Positions 1 through 11,900 of a stretch of 40,885 nt of DNA are shown here, one piece after another. The notes below the pieces were generated by a model. The model saw only the letters and a list, made by a program, of their open reading frames with translations. It was not told where the DNA came from and did no database searches. A program made the position numbers and the translations under genes. How positions within the stretch are numbered: position 1 is the stretch's first letter; the number at the start of each line of letters is the position of its first letter. The stretch is from Rhizaria sp. SCN 62-66 (Eukaryota; Rhizaria, unplaced), in contig MEDY01000294.1 of assembly GCA_001724265.1 (NCBI GenBank), forward strand, positions 1 through 40,885, written 5' to 3'.

Positions 1-488
1 GTTTATATGTAAGGATACCAAGGAATATGCTCAATTATGCTGTATATCGAAGACTGTATTGAAGGGAAATAAAAATTAAGTTTGTACTTTCCAAGAATTA
101 TCGAGAGATCAGTTTGAACAGCCGCAGCTTCATCGTCTTCCAGAAAGAGTGTGGAGCTCAATGCACAACCATGTAATTGCATTATGGTTTGACTATATTT
201 ATGGACACAGTGCTTTTATATATTATTGAAATACTAATTCTTCTAATGTAAGTTTCATTACGCTGTGTCTGATTCCTTCACCTGCGTGTTGATGTTCCGC
301 GCGTTCATATCGATCAACATGCCTCAATGCCGTGACAATGAAATGATGTACAATCGTTAGCAACGCTTGGTCATTGCTGGGATCTGTTAACGTTTGGAAA
401 TGTGAGTGTTACCCTGGCCTATGTTTGATATGCCTTCGATTACACTCGGTTTGTGCTTGGTCCTCTGAATGATGTCGATATATATTAA
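1..488. other. Intergenic, nothing recognised
   Basis: AT-rich DNA with no ORF resembling the GC-rich coding style of the window and no RNA gene that I can recognise. It leads into the foldback element that begins near 489. Confidence 0.6.
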
Positions 489-866
489 TACTAGTAGATG
501 TCCCAACAAGGTCTTATGTTACCGCCGACATTTAGCATAAAATACCAAGTCTCATAGGCTCACACTGGGGCAAACACCACCCACGGTCGTTTCGGGGTGG
601 GTATATAAAGGTGGCGTTCTCCTGTGAACATAGACTTCTGTTTTGTATAAACACAGAGAAAACAATTTATGATATCTTTTACATACATATAATTCGAATT
701 ATATACTTAGTTCTTATTGTTTTCATAGAAATATAACTCTGTGTACATAGAAAACACAAATGTGTGTACACAAGAAACGCCACCTTTAAATCGCGGCCGG
801 AAATTGCTGTCAGATGGAATTTTATGCAGAATGTCGGCGGTAACATCTTACTAGTAAGTACTAGTA
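489..866. mobile_element. Foldback/MITE-like palindromic element, copy 1
   Basis: Nested inverted repeats surround a common centre. The outer arms at 516-543 and 819-846 match in 26 of 28 positions when one is reverse-complemented. The inner arms share a perfect 13-bp inverted repeat TAAAGGTGGCGTT, starting at 606 on the left and ending at 788 on the right. The centre is an 18-bp perfect palindrome, ATATAATTCGAATTATAT, at 687-704. TACTAGTA occurs at 489-496 on the left and at 849-856 and 859-866 on the right. A small CCACCC/GGGTGG hairpin lies at 577-600. A related copy with the same centre and similar arms is at the right end of the window, so this is a dispersed family. No transposase ORF is present, so it would be non-autonomous. 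No target-site duplication is clear and the outer limits are approximate. Confidence 0.55.
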
Positions 867-1990
867 TCAGGGCTAACATAAAGTCCCTAACGACAACTGT
901 ACAACAACAATCACGGATGTGCCTGCATTTTACGTGTCACAGTTAACTGTTTGGAATTGTCGTATGTTGAGTGTTGTAACTAGTTTCATCGTTGAACAAT
1001 GTTAATACTAGTACATGTACATATGTATGAACCTAAGGCCCTTTCACTAAAGTTCTGCTTGAGAGCTTCAGCGGCGGTATTATATAGTATATGAACGTGG
1101 CTCTCTGATATTGAGAATGTGTTCTGGCTATATGTGTATGATATTTGCATCATGTCACATGATTTGTTAATTCTGATGCGCAAGAGGAATTCAAAGTCTG
1201 GTTCCAGCATCATAAACAAACTTCTTCAGAGACGAAGCCACAATGGATGACGCAAAAAGAAGATGTTTTTTGCTCATATAATCTGACGAACGTTTAGTTT
1301 ATCTGATCTTCGATGGGTTAAAGCCGCTTTGGCACAATTGACGTCTTACGTGACAGCGTAACAGCAGATATCATGAGTCAGCATAGTCTAAAAGCTAGGT
1401 TAAGAGAACTATTAATATCATAGTTCATGATATCCAAAATGCGAATCAATCAACAAAGTCTGCAAGGATTAAATGCAATTATGAGCGCAAGCAGACAAAG
1501 TAATTACATCGCTCCTCAGAAAACGGAACTTATGAGACAAGCTGTGGCAGCCATTTCAGCAAATTGTTCCAAAATCATGATGAGACGATCATTTCAGGTG
1601 TGACTCAAAAGAGGTCTTAGTTTGAATTTGATTATGTATAAATCGTACAAAACAACATTTTTAACGATAGCTCTGTACGTGCTACACTCTGACTCGCAAA
1701 GCCTGCCAGTCAACATCGATACAGCTAAATACACACTCGTGTTTCAAGCCGCTACAAATAGCGGAAAGAAAACAACGCATGTACTCGCATGCATGATATT
1801 ATAAAGACAATGCACACGTGCCGAAATGCACACAAATTAAAAATCCCTCCCCACGTTGCCCTGGGCTGTAAAAAACCACCGGTTGCTGCGATTGGGCAAG
1901 ACAAACGAGACACCATCGTGACTCCTTCGCTCGTGTCCAACCACTGCACAACGGCAGCAATGGCGTTGCGGAAAAGGGGGGTTGCCCGCG
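867..1990. other. Intergenic, mostly featureless
   Basis: AT-rich sequence with only short ORFs of non-coding-like composition. A further TACTAGTA lies at 1007-1014, close to the foldback element. The last 150 bases become GC-richer and lead into the TATA/CACGTG region; the first CACGTG is at 1815-1820. Confidence 0.5.
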
Positions 1991-2038
1991 TATAAAAGGG
2001 CACTATGCAAAAACCCACGTGTTACAACGAAACACGTG
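1991..2038 (+). promoter_or_regulatory. TATA box with two adjacent CACGTG palindromes
   Basis: A consensus TATA box (TATAAAAG, 1991-1998) is followed by CACGTG hexamers at 2016-2021 and 2033-2038. Further CACGTG sites lie at 1815, 2163, 2181 and 2890, six in about 1.1 kb where about 0.3 would be expected by chance. CACGTG is the core site of bHLH/bZIP-type factors in other eukaryotes. No protein-coding ORF of convincing composition follows on the + strand before the tail of the surface-protein gene at 2983, so any transcript would be non-coding or very short. Promoter function is inferred from motif content only. Confidence 0.35.
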
Positions 2039-2982
2039 ATGGGTGGAAGCGAACAGACAGAGATAGAGGGATGGACAGCCATCCGCTGGCGAGCCTTGAT
2101 AAAGGCCCGTCGCGTCTAGAGTAAATTTCCTTTTCTTACTGACTGTGAGCGCGCCCGCCTCTCACGTGCACACGCGGTCACACGTGACGCAGTGCTGAGA
2201 TGATGGGTGGAACATCGTTACCAGAGGAGGAGGCGGGGGGGGGGGCTTTGCTGGTACCACTGCTATCATTCACGCGTAGCAACTCTCGTTAATTCGATAG
2301 TGAATGTAAACACACACGAACTCAGAGAAACGAAACGGAAAGACAACAAAAGCAAAGGACGCGCGGTGCGAACCCGCACACTGACGATGAAAAACAAGTG
2401 CTCACTAGGCTTTAGCACTCGTTTGTTTCCCCTAATGTCCTCCACTCAGAGTGACGCCTAACACATTATGCTGAGAGGTGAAACGAAAAAACAAAATAAA
2501 ACACTAAATTGTGTTTAAAAAGAAGATAAAAACAAACTGAAAACAAAAAGAGAATAAAAACAAAGTGATAGCACTCACAAATAGCGCTCTCCAGTTCCTT
2601 TCTAATTCAAATAGAATAGATGAAATAGACCAAAAAGAAACAAAAGCAAAAACGCACTCGGAATTGATAGAAGTCGCGTTTCCTTTTGAGACTCACGGGG
2701 ATCGAGTGTGCGGGTCAACAGACCGTGAGTCAATAAAGCAGCAGAGTGAGATATAAACCAGCATGAGAACGCTTTCGCACTCCTCGGGTCTGGGTCTGTC
2801 CTATCAAAACCACTGATTGCAACACACAAAAACAATAAACTCACACACAAGCATCCAGCCTTGACACACAAACGCACGTCACTAAGTGACACGTGCGTTG
2901 ATTTCCCGCTGCGTTACAAACACAGCATCATAGTCATCAACACACATGAATTACTCAGTCTGTGTACTAAGACGATGGCTAC
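2039..2982. other. Intergenic tail with small hairpins; possible ncRNA or 3' region
   Basis: Two neighbouring hairpins lie at 2069-2084 (GGATGG/CCATCC, 4-nt loop) and 2093-2106 (GCCTT/AAGGC, 4-nt loop), 70 to 110 bases downstream of the TATA box. A 12-bp direct repeat, TGATGGGTGGAA, starts near 2037 and near 2201. A further hairpin (AGTGCT/AGCACT) spans 2397-2419. From about 2480 the sequence is A-rich and would hold the 3' UTR of the minus-strand gene that ends at 2983. No known RNA family was recognised. Confidence 0.35.
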
Positions 2983-5900
2983 TTAGATCGTGGCGCCATC
3001 CTCCTCGACAGCAACAGCGCCGTCGGCAGTGTCCTCACCGTGGGCGGCAGTGGGCGGAGCGTAGGCCCGAAGCTTCTCGTACGCGGTGAGGACTGCGTCC
3101 TGCTCGTAAGCACCGGCAGAGGCCGGGTTGGCCGAGCACGTGGTGGCGAGGAGCGAGTACATGAAAAAGAGGAAAGGCTTGACAGCGAACATCTCGACGC
3201 CGATGGTGGCGAAGGCAGAGCCGATCCAAGTGCCGAATGTGGTCGAGACAGTGTTCTCGAGCTGGATGCCGAAAGCGCAGATGAGGATCGACAGGCCAAA
3301 CACCCAAGCGACGAGGAAGCCGTAGGAGAAAATGGCGCCAGCGCCGATGGACACGCCCTTGCGGTTGAAGGTCGCGGTGGCGGCGGCCTCGTCGATGACG
3401 ATGCATTGACGCAGGAGAGTGTGGAGCTCAGCCTCGTTGCCGACGACGGCGGCGTTCATAGCCTGAGCGTAGAGGGCGGCGTGGGCGGGGTCGGCGCGGG
3501 CCTTCAGGGCGTTGGCCTCGGCCGTGGTGAAGTAGTCGGAGGAGCCGGTGTGGAAAAGCTGAGCCGCCTCGAACGCGTACTGGTAGAGGAAATCCTTGAC
3601 ACCGTAGGAGCGCGTGTGGGAGAGCACGAAGTGGAGGATGATGGAGACGCCGATCATGACGAGAGCACCGAGGAACATGACGCCACCGAAGTTGTCGATG
3701 TCATTGCGGGCCTGGGAGCCGCCCCAGAACATCACCGTGACCGCGAAAGCAGAGAGAAGGACAATGGAGGAAGCAAGCATGCGGGTGGCGCCACCAATGT
3801 TGGACAGCGGGGAGCGGGCAAAGGCGGAGAAGAAGAGGTGGTTCTCGCAAAGCATCGACTTGGTCATAAGCACCGCGTTAGAGCAGTGCGCGCCCTCGAT
3901 GGCGTCACCGCGCTTGGGAGCCTCACCAGTCGCCCACTGGCCGACAAGCATCTTAAGGCCCTGGACCTTCTTCGAGCCGTCGACGGAGGCGGCGATGATG
4001 ACGAGCACGATCGCGGCTCCGAACCAGACAAGGATCATGTAGATAGGGTTGCGATTGTTGTCGAGGTTGTGGTTGGTGAGCTGGAGCCAGCCGTCGCCAG
4101 CGTAGAGGTCATAGCCAGCGCGGACACGGAACGAGGTGAGGTGAGTGCAGCGGCAGACGGTGTAAGTCTCCTCCTGGGAGTCAACAACGCAGCCACCAGT
4201 GCCCCAGGCAGCGCGCTCGGAGTCGAGAGCGTAGGAAGACTCGTCGAGGAACTGGCAGGTGCGGTAGCGGTGCGCGGACGAAGTCAGGCCGTTGGGGTGA
4301 GCCGCGGTCAGCAGGACACGGGAGATGGACGAGGTGTCGACAGCGGTGTAACCGGTGAAGAAGGCGAGGCCAACAACGCGGGAGACAGCAGACTCTTCGG
4401 TGGCGGCGCCGACAGAGGACGTGAAGGCAGCGTCATCGTGTGTGATCTCGGCAGCGTCAACGGTTGTCAGGCCCTGAGCGGCAAGCGACTGGAAGAAGTC
4501 GGACGAGACACGGACGGTGCGGCCAGCCTGGGCGAACGCGGCCTGGGCAGCGGCGAGAGTGAAACGCTGAGCAGTGACAGTAACCTTGCCGGAAGTAAGA
4601 GAAACGGAGCCGGACTCAGCGGTGGAGGCGCCTAGCAGGTTGTACACGATGAAGGGAAGCTGCGCAGCGAAGGAGCGGGCCGCGAGCGTGATCTCAGTGA
4701 CGTTCTTCTCAACAGCGGCAACCTCGGCGACCTTGGCGAATGTCTCGACGGCGATCTTGGCAGTGTTGGGGGTGGCCTTGGAGCCAGACGTGGCCAGAGC
4801 CTCGATGTGTGCAGACACGGCAGCGAGCGCGGCGGAGCGGACTTCAACCGAGGGCTGGGTGGTGTTGGAGCCAGAGCCGACGAGGGTGGCAACGGCCTCA
4901 AGGACACCGGTCGAGCCGGCGGCGTTGGAGCCCTCGAGACCAGCGAACGAGGACAGCTTCTCGGTGGCGTACTTGATGAGCTCGACGCGGATAGCGTTGG
5001 CAGCATCGGTGTTGTTGCCGAGCAGGTTGGCAGCGGCCGAGAGGGCCTGCATGATGTAGTCACTGGGAGAAGCGGCGGTCAGAGCGGCTTGAGCAGACTG
5101 CTGGGAGTTGCCATTAGTGGAAGTGCCAGAGGGGACGGCGGCAGTCTTGGACGCGAGGGTCATGGCACCATAGGAGTCGACGACCTCGATCTCGAAGGTG
5201 TTGGAGGCCGGGGACGTGAAGTACTTGAGAGCCTTCTGAGTCTGGTTCAGCGACACGGCGATACGGGAAGAACCACGGATAAGGAAGAACGAGTAGAGCA
5301 TGTCCGCATTCGTGACACTGACAGAATTGGCGGTGACGGTGGTGACCGTGGGCTCGACTGCGACGCTCATGGTGACGTAGGGCGGCGTGTGGACAACAAT
5401 GCGCATGTACGCGTAGTGGGCGTCACGGCCGTTGTACGCGACAACCGAGGTATCCGAGGGGATGCCGACGTTGCCCGCGAGGACGGAGATCCGGCACTCG
5501 GCGTCAAAACCCCCGACAAACGCAGCGCCGGAGATAGTGAGCGTGGCAGCGTTGGTGGTGGGGGAAAGTGCGAACTGAGCGAGGTCGATACCAGAGCAGG
5601 ACCAGAAGGAGGTGTAGGTCGAGGACGGCGCCGAGATAACACCGCGGAGAGTCAGGTCCTGGCCAGGGAGCACGGTGTAGCGCTGAGGGCGCTGGCGGCG
5701 GTAGCTGTAGCGGATGGTGTCGGCGCCGAAGGACGCGAGCTGAGAGTCGGGGATCGCGACAGTGACGTACGAGACGACGTGGTGAGCCTCAGAGTCGATG
5801 AGGCGGACCATGGTCGAGACGGTGGCAGGGTTAACATCGTCAATGTCAGAGGACACGGTGAGGTCGTAGCGGATGCGCAACTCGCCCTGGCCGACAAAGA

Positions 5901-8900
5901 GCGCGGCAAGGTCTTCGTTGGAGAGAGTGAGCTTGGAGCCGTACTGAGTGAACTTGCGGCCGTAAGCACGGACTGAGCAGTCAACCCACACGTTGCGGTT
6001 GGTGGAAGAGACGTCGGCGACAGGCACGGACTCCTCCATCGACGTGCCCTGGGAGATGGTCGCGTCGTAGTAGATGTCCATCATGCACTTCCACTGGTAC
6101 TTAAGAGCAGAAGAGTAGGCGCCCTCGGCGTGGGACATGCTGCCGTCGATGACGAGTGAGGCAGTGCGGTCGAAGACGTTGTGTGAGAAAGCGCCGGCGG
6201 CGTCGATGTTGGCCGAGGGATCGGAGGCGGGGCGGTGCTGAGTGTACACGGGGCCAGCGATGATAGGGTGGAGAACGATGGGCTTTATAACTACGTCGAA
6301 GGTCTGAGAGGCACTGCGAGGGAAGCCGTCAACAGTGTAGTAGAGTACGTACGTGGCGGTGGTCGAAGAAGAAACGGCGGTGAATGTGGCGGTGGTCGAA
6401 GAGACAACCTGATTAGCGTACGTCCACACGAAGGAAGTGATCTTGGTGTTGGCAAGGCAGTTCACAGCGGGATTGAAAGCAGCAACCTTGAACTGCTCAC
6501 CAACATACACCTCAACACCATCGTTCTGAAGTTTGGGCACAATGTTACCGTTCGTGGAAAGAGAGAACAGGAGCTGGTAATCCGCGGAGTAACCAAGCCA
6601 ATTGGTCGCCGTGAGTTTGATGTTGACCGAAGTAGCAGCGTACACCATGTTGGGACCAAAGATAGCCTTGTGAGAAAGACCGTTGTGCACGGCCTGGCGA
6701 CTCTCAATCCAACCGTTGTTATTATACTCACCGAGCATGGCGTTAATGTTGGCGACAGCAGCGTTACTAAGAGTATTCGGGGTAGTAGTAGAAGCAGAGA
6801 TCTTAAGGTTACGGCCAGCATAGTGCGAAGCGGTGGTGAAATAGGCAAGGAAGTCAATGTCAACGGTGTCCGTGCACGAGTCGGCAAAGATGCCGTAAGT
6901 GACCTGGCTGGTGGTGGAAGTCAACATGAGCTTGTTCGTGTCGACATCGATCGAGATCATCTCCGTGCGGGGCAAGAAGGGGCCCGATGTGGCACCGTCG
7001 GCAACGAGGCTGGAGAAGATGACATCACCGCGAATATAGACAGGGGAGTTCTTCAGCAGAGTGAAGTCATCAGAGACACGGACACGGATACCCTCGACGT
7101 GGAGAGCGCAGATGGCGGCAGAGCCGAAGCTGTCGGCTGTGACGTCCTCGAAGAAAGCATAGCAGTTTTCGTTAGAAGGGGTCATGAACGCAGTCGTGGT
7201 ACCAACGTTTTTCATCTTGATCTCGAAGGTCATTGCATCAGTCATGCGGAAAACCTTGTTGTCCGTGAACTCAACATCGAATTCGCAAGCAAGCTTTGAC
7301 GGAATCGCCGAGTTGTCCTTGCTCACCCAAGCACCGCCAGTATTCTTGCACGTGCTGAGCTCCTGCTCTGCGGCATGGTAGCCCGGCTTGCACTGCAGGA
7401 AGACGTCCGTACCCGCAGCAACGAAGTTGCCAGGGAAGACGGCCTTGGAGAAGTGAACATTACCGTTGTCGACGGTGAGAGCGGCATCGCAGATGCGTGC
7501 GCAGGTGGGCATCGACTGCCAGTAGCCGGTGGCGACGTCGCACGTGATGGTGGTGATTGACGCGTTGACAATGCCCGTGGTGTCGTACATCGTGTAGTCG
7601 AGGTTGGTGCACTGGACGCGGTAAGACTCGTGGTTGGCTGAGCGGTCGAGGATGTTGAGGCCCGAGGTGCCGATGGGGTGCTCAGGGCACGGGATGGGCT
7701 TGCACAGAGAGCTGGCGGTGACGGCGGAGGCGAGGGCATTGGAAGATGACTGCAGCCAGCGGCCGTTGACGCAGGTGAAGGAGAGCTCATCACGGGAGAC
7801 AGGGTAGTATCCAGCGGGGCAGGAGACAGTCTTGCCATTAAGGTCGACATCATTGACAATCATAGGGTCAGACAGGTTGTTGATAGTGTCCTCCTTAAGC
7901 GCAAAAGTCTCACAGGTACCAGTAGAGTAGTAGCAGTTGGGATCCGCATTGTACGAGGTAGTGAGCTCGAAAACGGAGACGAACTCACCAGTGGACTCGA
8001 AACGTTGCACGCACTTGTAAATAGGCATGTTGACGGGGATCGCAGTGGGATCCTTGCAAATCATCTGGTAGTCAATCCCATGGTCGGTATCCAGGAAGTA
8101 CTCACCGAATACCGGAGCATCAGGGAGGTTTTCCTCTTTGCACTTGTCGTCGCGGTTAAAGCAACGGTAGTCGGCCATAGTGCCATCCGTGCACGTGGTG
8201 GCAAGCTTGGGGTCACCATCAACCATGAGGGTCATCGTGGGCATGTACACAAGCGCATGACTGATATTAACACACTTAAGGTTGTTAGAGACGATCTCCA
8301 CACCGGTGTTGGGGGTGCAAGCTGGGACAGCGCAGACGGGCATGGCCAGAGTGGCCGGGTAGGCAGTGAACTTGCCCTTGGTAGCCGTATCCGCAACGCA
8401 CTTGATGATGAACGACGACGTAGCAGGGATCTCCATATCTGAATCTACGCACTTGACGGAGTGCGTAGTGCCGACAGAGTAGTCGGTGAGGCCTGCGACG
8501 GCGTCGATGCGCTCCATGTTGTACAGGCCAGAGTCCAGAGCGTCGCACTTAACGTCAACCTTGCACAGAGTGGCGGTGGCGGGTACGTCCCAGCCGGCGG
8601 CGGAGCAGCGCGGAGCGACACCCGCGGGGATGTAGCCTTCTTTGCACTCGACCTCGAAGGCATTACCAAGATTAGTCTGGCTTGAACCGTTGTCGACGTT
8701 GGGATCGGAGAAGTACTGATTGTTGCAGTCAGTGTACGTGCAAACGGGCATCGTCTCCCAGCCGTAGAAGTCAGTAGCGCTGGTGACGGTCGCGGCGAGC
8801 CCAAGCGACTTCTGGCCAACGCACAAGGTGGTGAAGTCAATCGAAGACGGAGTACCGATGTTCTCGGGGCACGTGTAGTGGAGCTCATCGCCAGGGGAGG

Positions 8901-11900
8901 CCTTGATGGGACCAGCGACATTGGTGAAATAGTTGAAGCCGTGGATGTTAGATGTCATAATGACAGAGCCTTGCCAGCGGGCGAGCGAAGCAGCTGCCTG
9001 GGTGAGCTCGCAGAACGAGACTGAGCACATAGGGACGTCAGCCTGGGTGCCATCAGCAACGTACGTCTTCCAGACGGAAGTGCCAGTGGCAGCGTTGAAG
9101 ACGCAGACGACGGGGAGACGGACAGCCCGGACTTGGGTAGCATCAAAGTCGCCGCCCTCACTGGTCGCGTAGAGAGGAGTCTCGAAACGAGCGTACGTGT
9201 GGTTGCACGACGCAAACGCAGTGTCACCGGGCTGAGCATCAGCTGAGTCCAGAGCGACCCCACTGTAATCCTTGTAATCAATGTTATCGTCGTTAACAGA
9301 GCAGCCGAGCTCAACGCACGACACGCGGGGGGCGGCACCGTTGTTCCACACGCCGTTGACGCACTTCGACGACGTGGGACCGACGAGGGTCTGAGTGCCG
9401 GGGCACGTGTAGTGGGCAAAGGTGCCGTCGAGGGCGTAGAAAGCGCCGTCCATAAAGAAGCGGTTGACGGTCAGCTCGACACCAGTGGGGATGGAGGGCA
9501 GAACGCAGGACGTGCGGATGCAGAGAGGGTTGGTGGCGGTGAAGCCGGAAGCGAGGATGGTCTTAAAGCCGAAACCAGAGCCCACAGTGTGGGTGCACTG
9601 CAGAGCGGCACCAGTGAGGGCGGCGTGGTTGACGGAGTAGCCAGGCTTGCACGTGACGCGGAGCGAGTCGCCATTTTTGGTGTGAGCGTCAACGGTCGGC
9701 GTTGCCGGGGTCGCGTGGTACAAACCCTCGAGGCCGGGCTCGGAGTGGGCGATCGTAGGGAGGGCGCCATCGCACTGGTCCTTAGAGGAAGCGCAGTAGA
9801 AGTACGAGCCGTGCCACTTGGGGAGGCCAAGGTTGTCGATGCCGCAAGAGTAGTCGGAGTAGACCTTGAAGTCAGCGCACGAGGTAGCGTTGGTAGAGCA
9901 GCAGTTGATACCGACATTGTCCACAAGGTCGGTACGGTTGTAGTACTTCTCAGCGAACGCGACGTTGGCCTGGTTGTAGTTGGGCAAGATCGTGATCGGG
10001 CAGCGAGCATCATAGCACTCAGTGTCGGGGAATGCGACAGCGCCGGAAGAAACCCAAGCGCCGTTGGTGCAAGTATAAGACGTGGCACTCCCGAAGTTAG
10101 AGTAGAGACCAGCGTTGGTCGCGCAGGAAACAGTCACCTTGTCGCCCTCGGTAGCGTTGGCAAAGGCAACGATGGGGTTCGAATGAAGATACGTATAGTT
10201 GGAGGCCGCGTCATACACGAAGTAACTGGCGTTGAGGTGCAGCAGGTTGCTGACAACCTCGGGGTCGCACTTAACAGCCTCACATTCGAAAAGTGTCCCG
10301 ACAGTACGCCACTCATAGTCGAACACGTCAACACCGCCGGAAACAGTCTTGGTGGCAGCACAGAAGACGCCGTAAGCGGCAGTATCGGGGGCTTTGTAGC
10401 CGGCGGGGCAAACAGCTCGGAAGGCATCACCAACCTCGTTATAGGTGATTGAGGGGACGGTCGAGGCGGTGTCATTGGTCAACATGTCCCACTCAGCGTT
10501 GATTGGGGGACTAGGCAGAGCAGTCTCGCACTTCATGGGGACGCAGCGGACGTAGTCAACCATCCAAAGGCCGGTCTTGATGTCGCAAATCTGATCGTAA
10601 GTCTGGTAAGCGAAGTGGTGGTCGGGGCACTCAATGACAGTGGCCACAGTGTTGTAGAACACATCAAGAAATTCACTATCGGTGGTTGAGTTAACGACAC
10701 TCGTGCTGCCGACGTAGAGCGCAGGAGTGCCCTTGATCGGGCCAACGGCCACCAAATTAAGGCAGAGGTAAGCACTAGGTAAGTACTGCTGGCCGGACAC
10801 AGGGGTCGCCTTATAGGTGATGCCACCGATAACAGCAGTCGTACCACCTTCGTTCGTGGTAGCGAGGGAGATGGTAATGGCGTTAGTTCCGGCAGTAAAA
10901 GCGGTGGGAACAGTGCCAATAGCAAAGAAACCAGAGGTAGGAATGGTGTAGTCAGAAAATTTGCCCGCGCAGAAGTAGCGAGAGTCAGTCTCATCAGCCA
11001 CCATAAAAACCTCGGTAGGGACGATAGTTGAGGACGTGGTACGGTCATTAACCATTGCCTTGTAAGCCTCGGGGTCGTAGAACGCTTCAACGTCACCCTC
11101 AATGCACGTGGCAGCGTCAGCAACCTCGAATGGTTGGCCGTAGAAAGACTTGACCTTGCCGAAGAAGTGGGCTGCGGGGACACCGACCGTGCCGACCTTA
11201 AAGTCAATGTAGGGCTGGTCAGCATTGGCACAGTTGAGGGAGATCTTAGCAACAAGGGTGTCGCCAATTTCATCCTCGAAGAAGCCAGAAGAAGTAGCCT
11301 GGCAGTTGTTGGTGGTTACATCAGCGGAGTGAGTAATGGTGAACTGAATGTCGTCGTGATCAAGAACAGTGTTGCTGAAAGTCATCTTAAGGACGAGCTC
11401 GTAGGTGTAGTTGACTGAGAACGTGAAGACAGTGCTCGAGATGTCGCGATCACTGTACACAATACCACCAAGATACCAGGCTACCCTGTCGAGTACGACA
11501 GTCGAGCCCACAACAGCGAGAGTGAGGCACTGCGCGTCCTCAGAAATAGCGCTGTAAAAGTCGGCGGAAGAATACCAGCCACCGGGGACAATGTCACCAT
11601 TGCTGTCATAACTCGGGGGCTTGCAATACTGCACGTAGTCAGGGGAGAAGACACTGTTGAAGCCAAGAGCCATGTTGGAGTCGCACACGAAAGTACGGGA
11701 CTTCTCAGTTGCATTGTACTTGATGTCATCCACAGGGTAAGTAGTGTCGAGGTACGCTGTGGCGTACGTGTCAGCGCAGAAGGTCGACTCAGCGGGGTCG
11801 TTCAGGAAACCAGCTATGATAGGATAGCCGGGCTCACCGCAGGTGATGATCCCAGTGGGGGACATGCCGAAATTGTAATTGTAGATGGCCATACCACTAC

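Noticed and set aside
2341-2420. tRNA-like sequence on the minus strand (GGTTCGCACC box with an upstream hairpin)
   Set aside because: The T-loop lacks the conserved A58, and no matching acceptor stem or D-arm could be formed.
3040-4635. 531-codon ORF on the + strand opposite the surface-protein gene (and similar long antisense ORFs at 4807-5976, 6235-7299 and 9412-10452)
   Set aside because: Shadow frames of a GC-rich gene; the minus-strand protein has clear domains (GPS, TM helices, CCP) and the antisense products do not.
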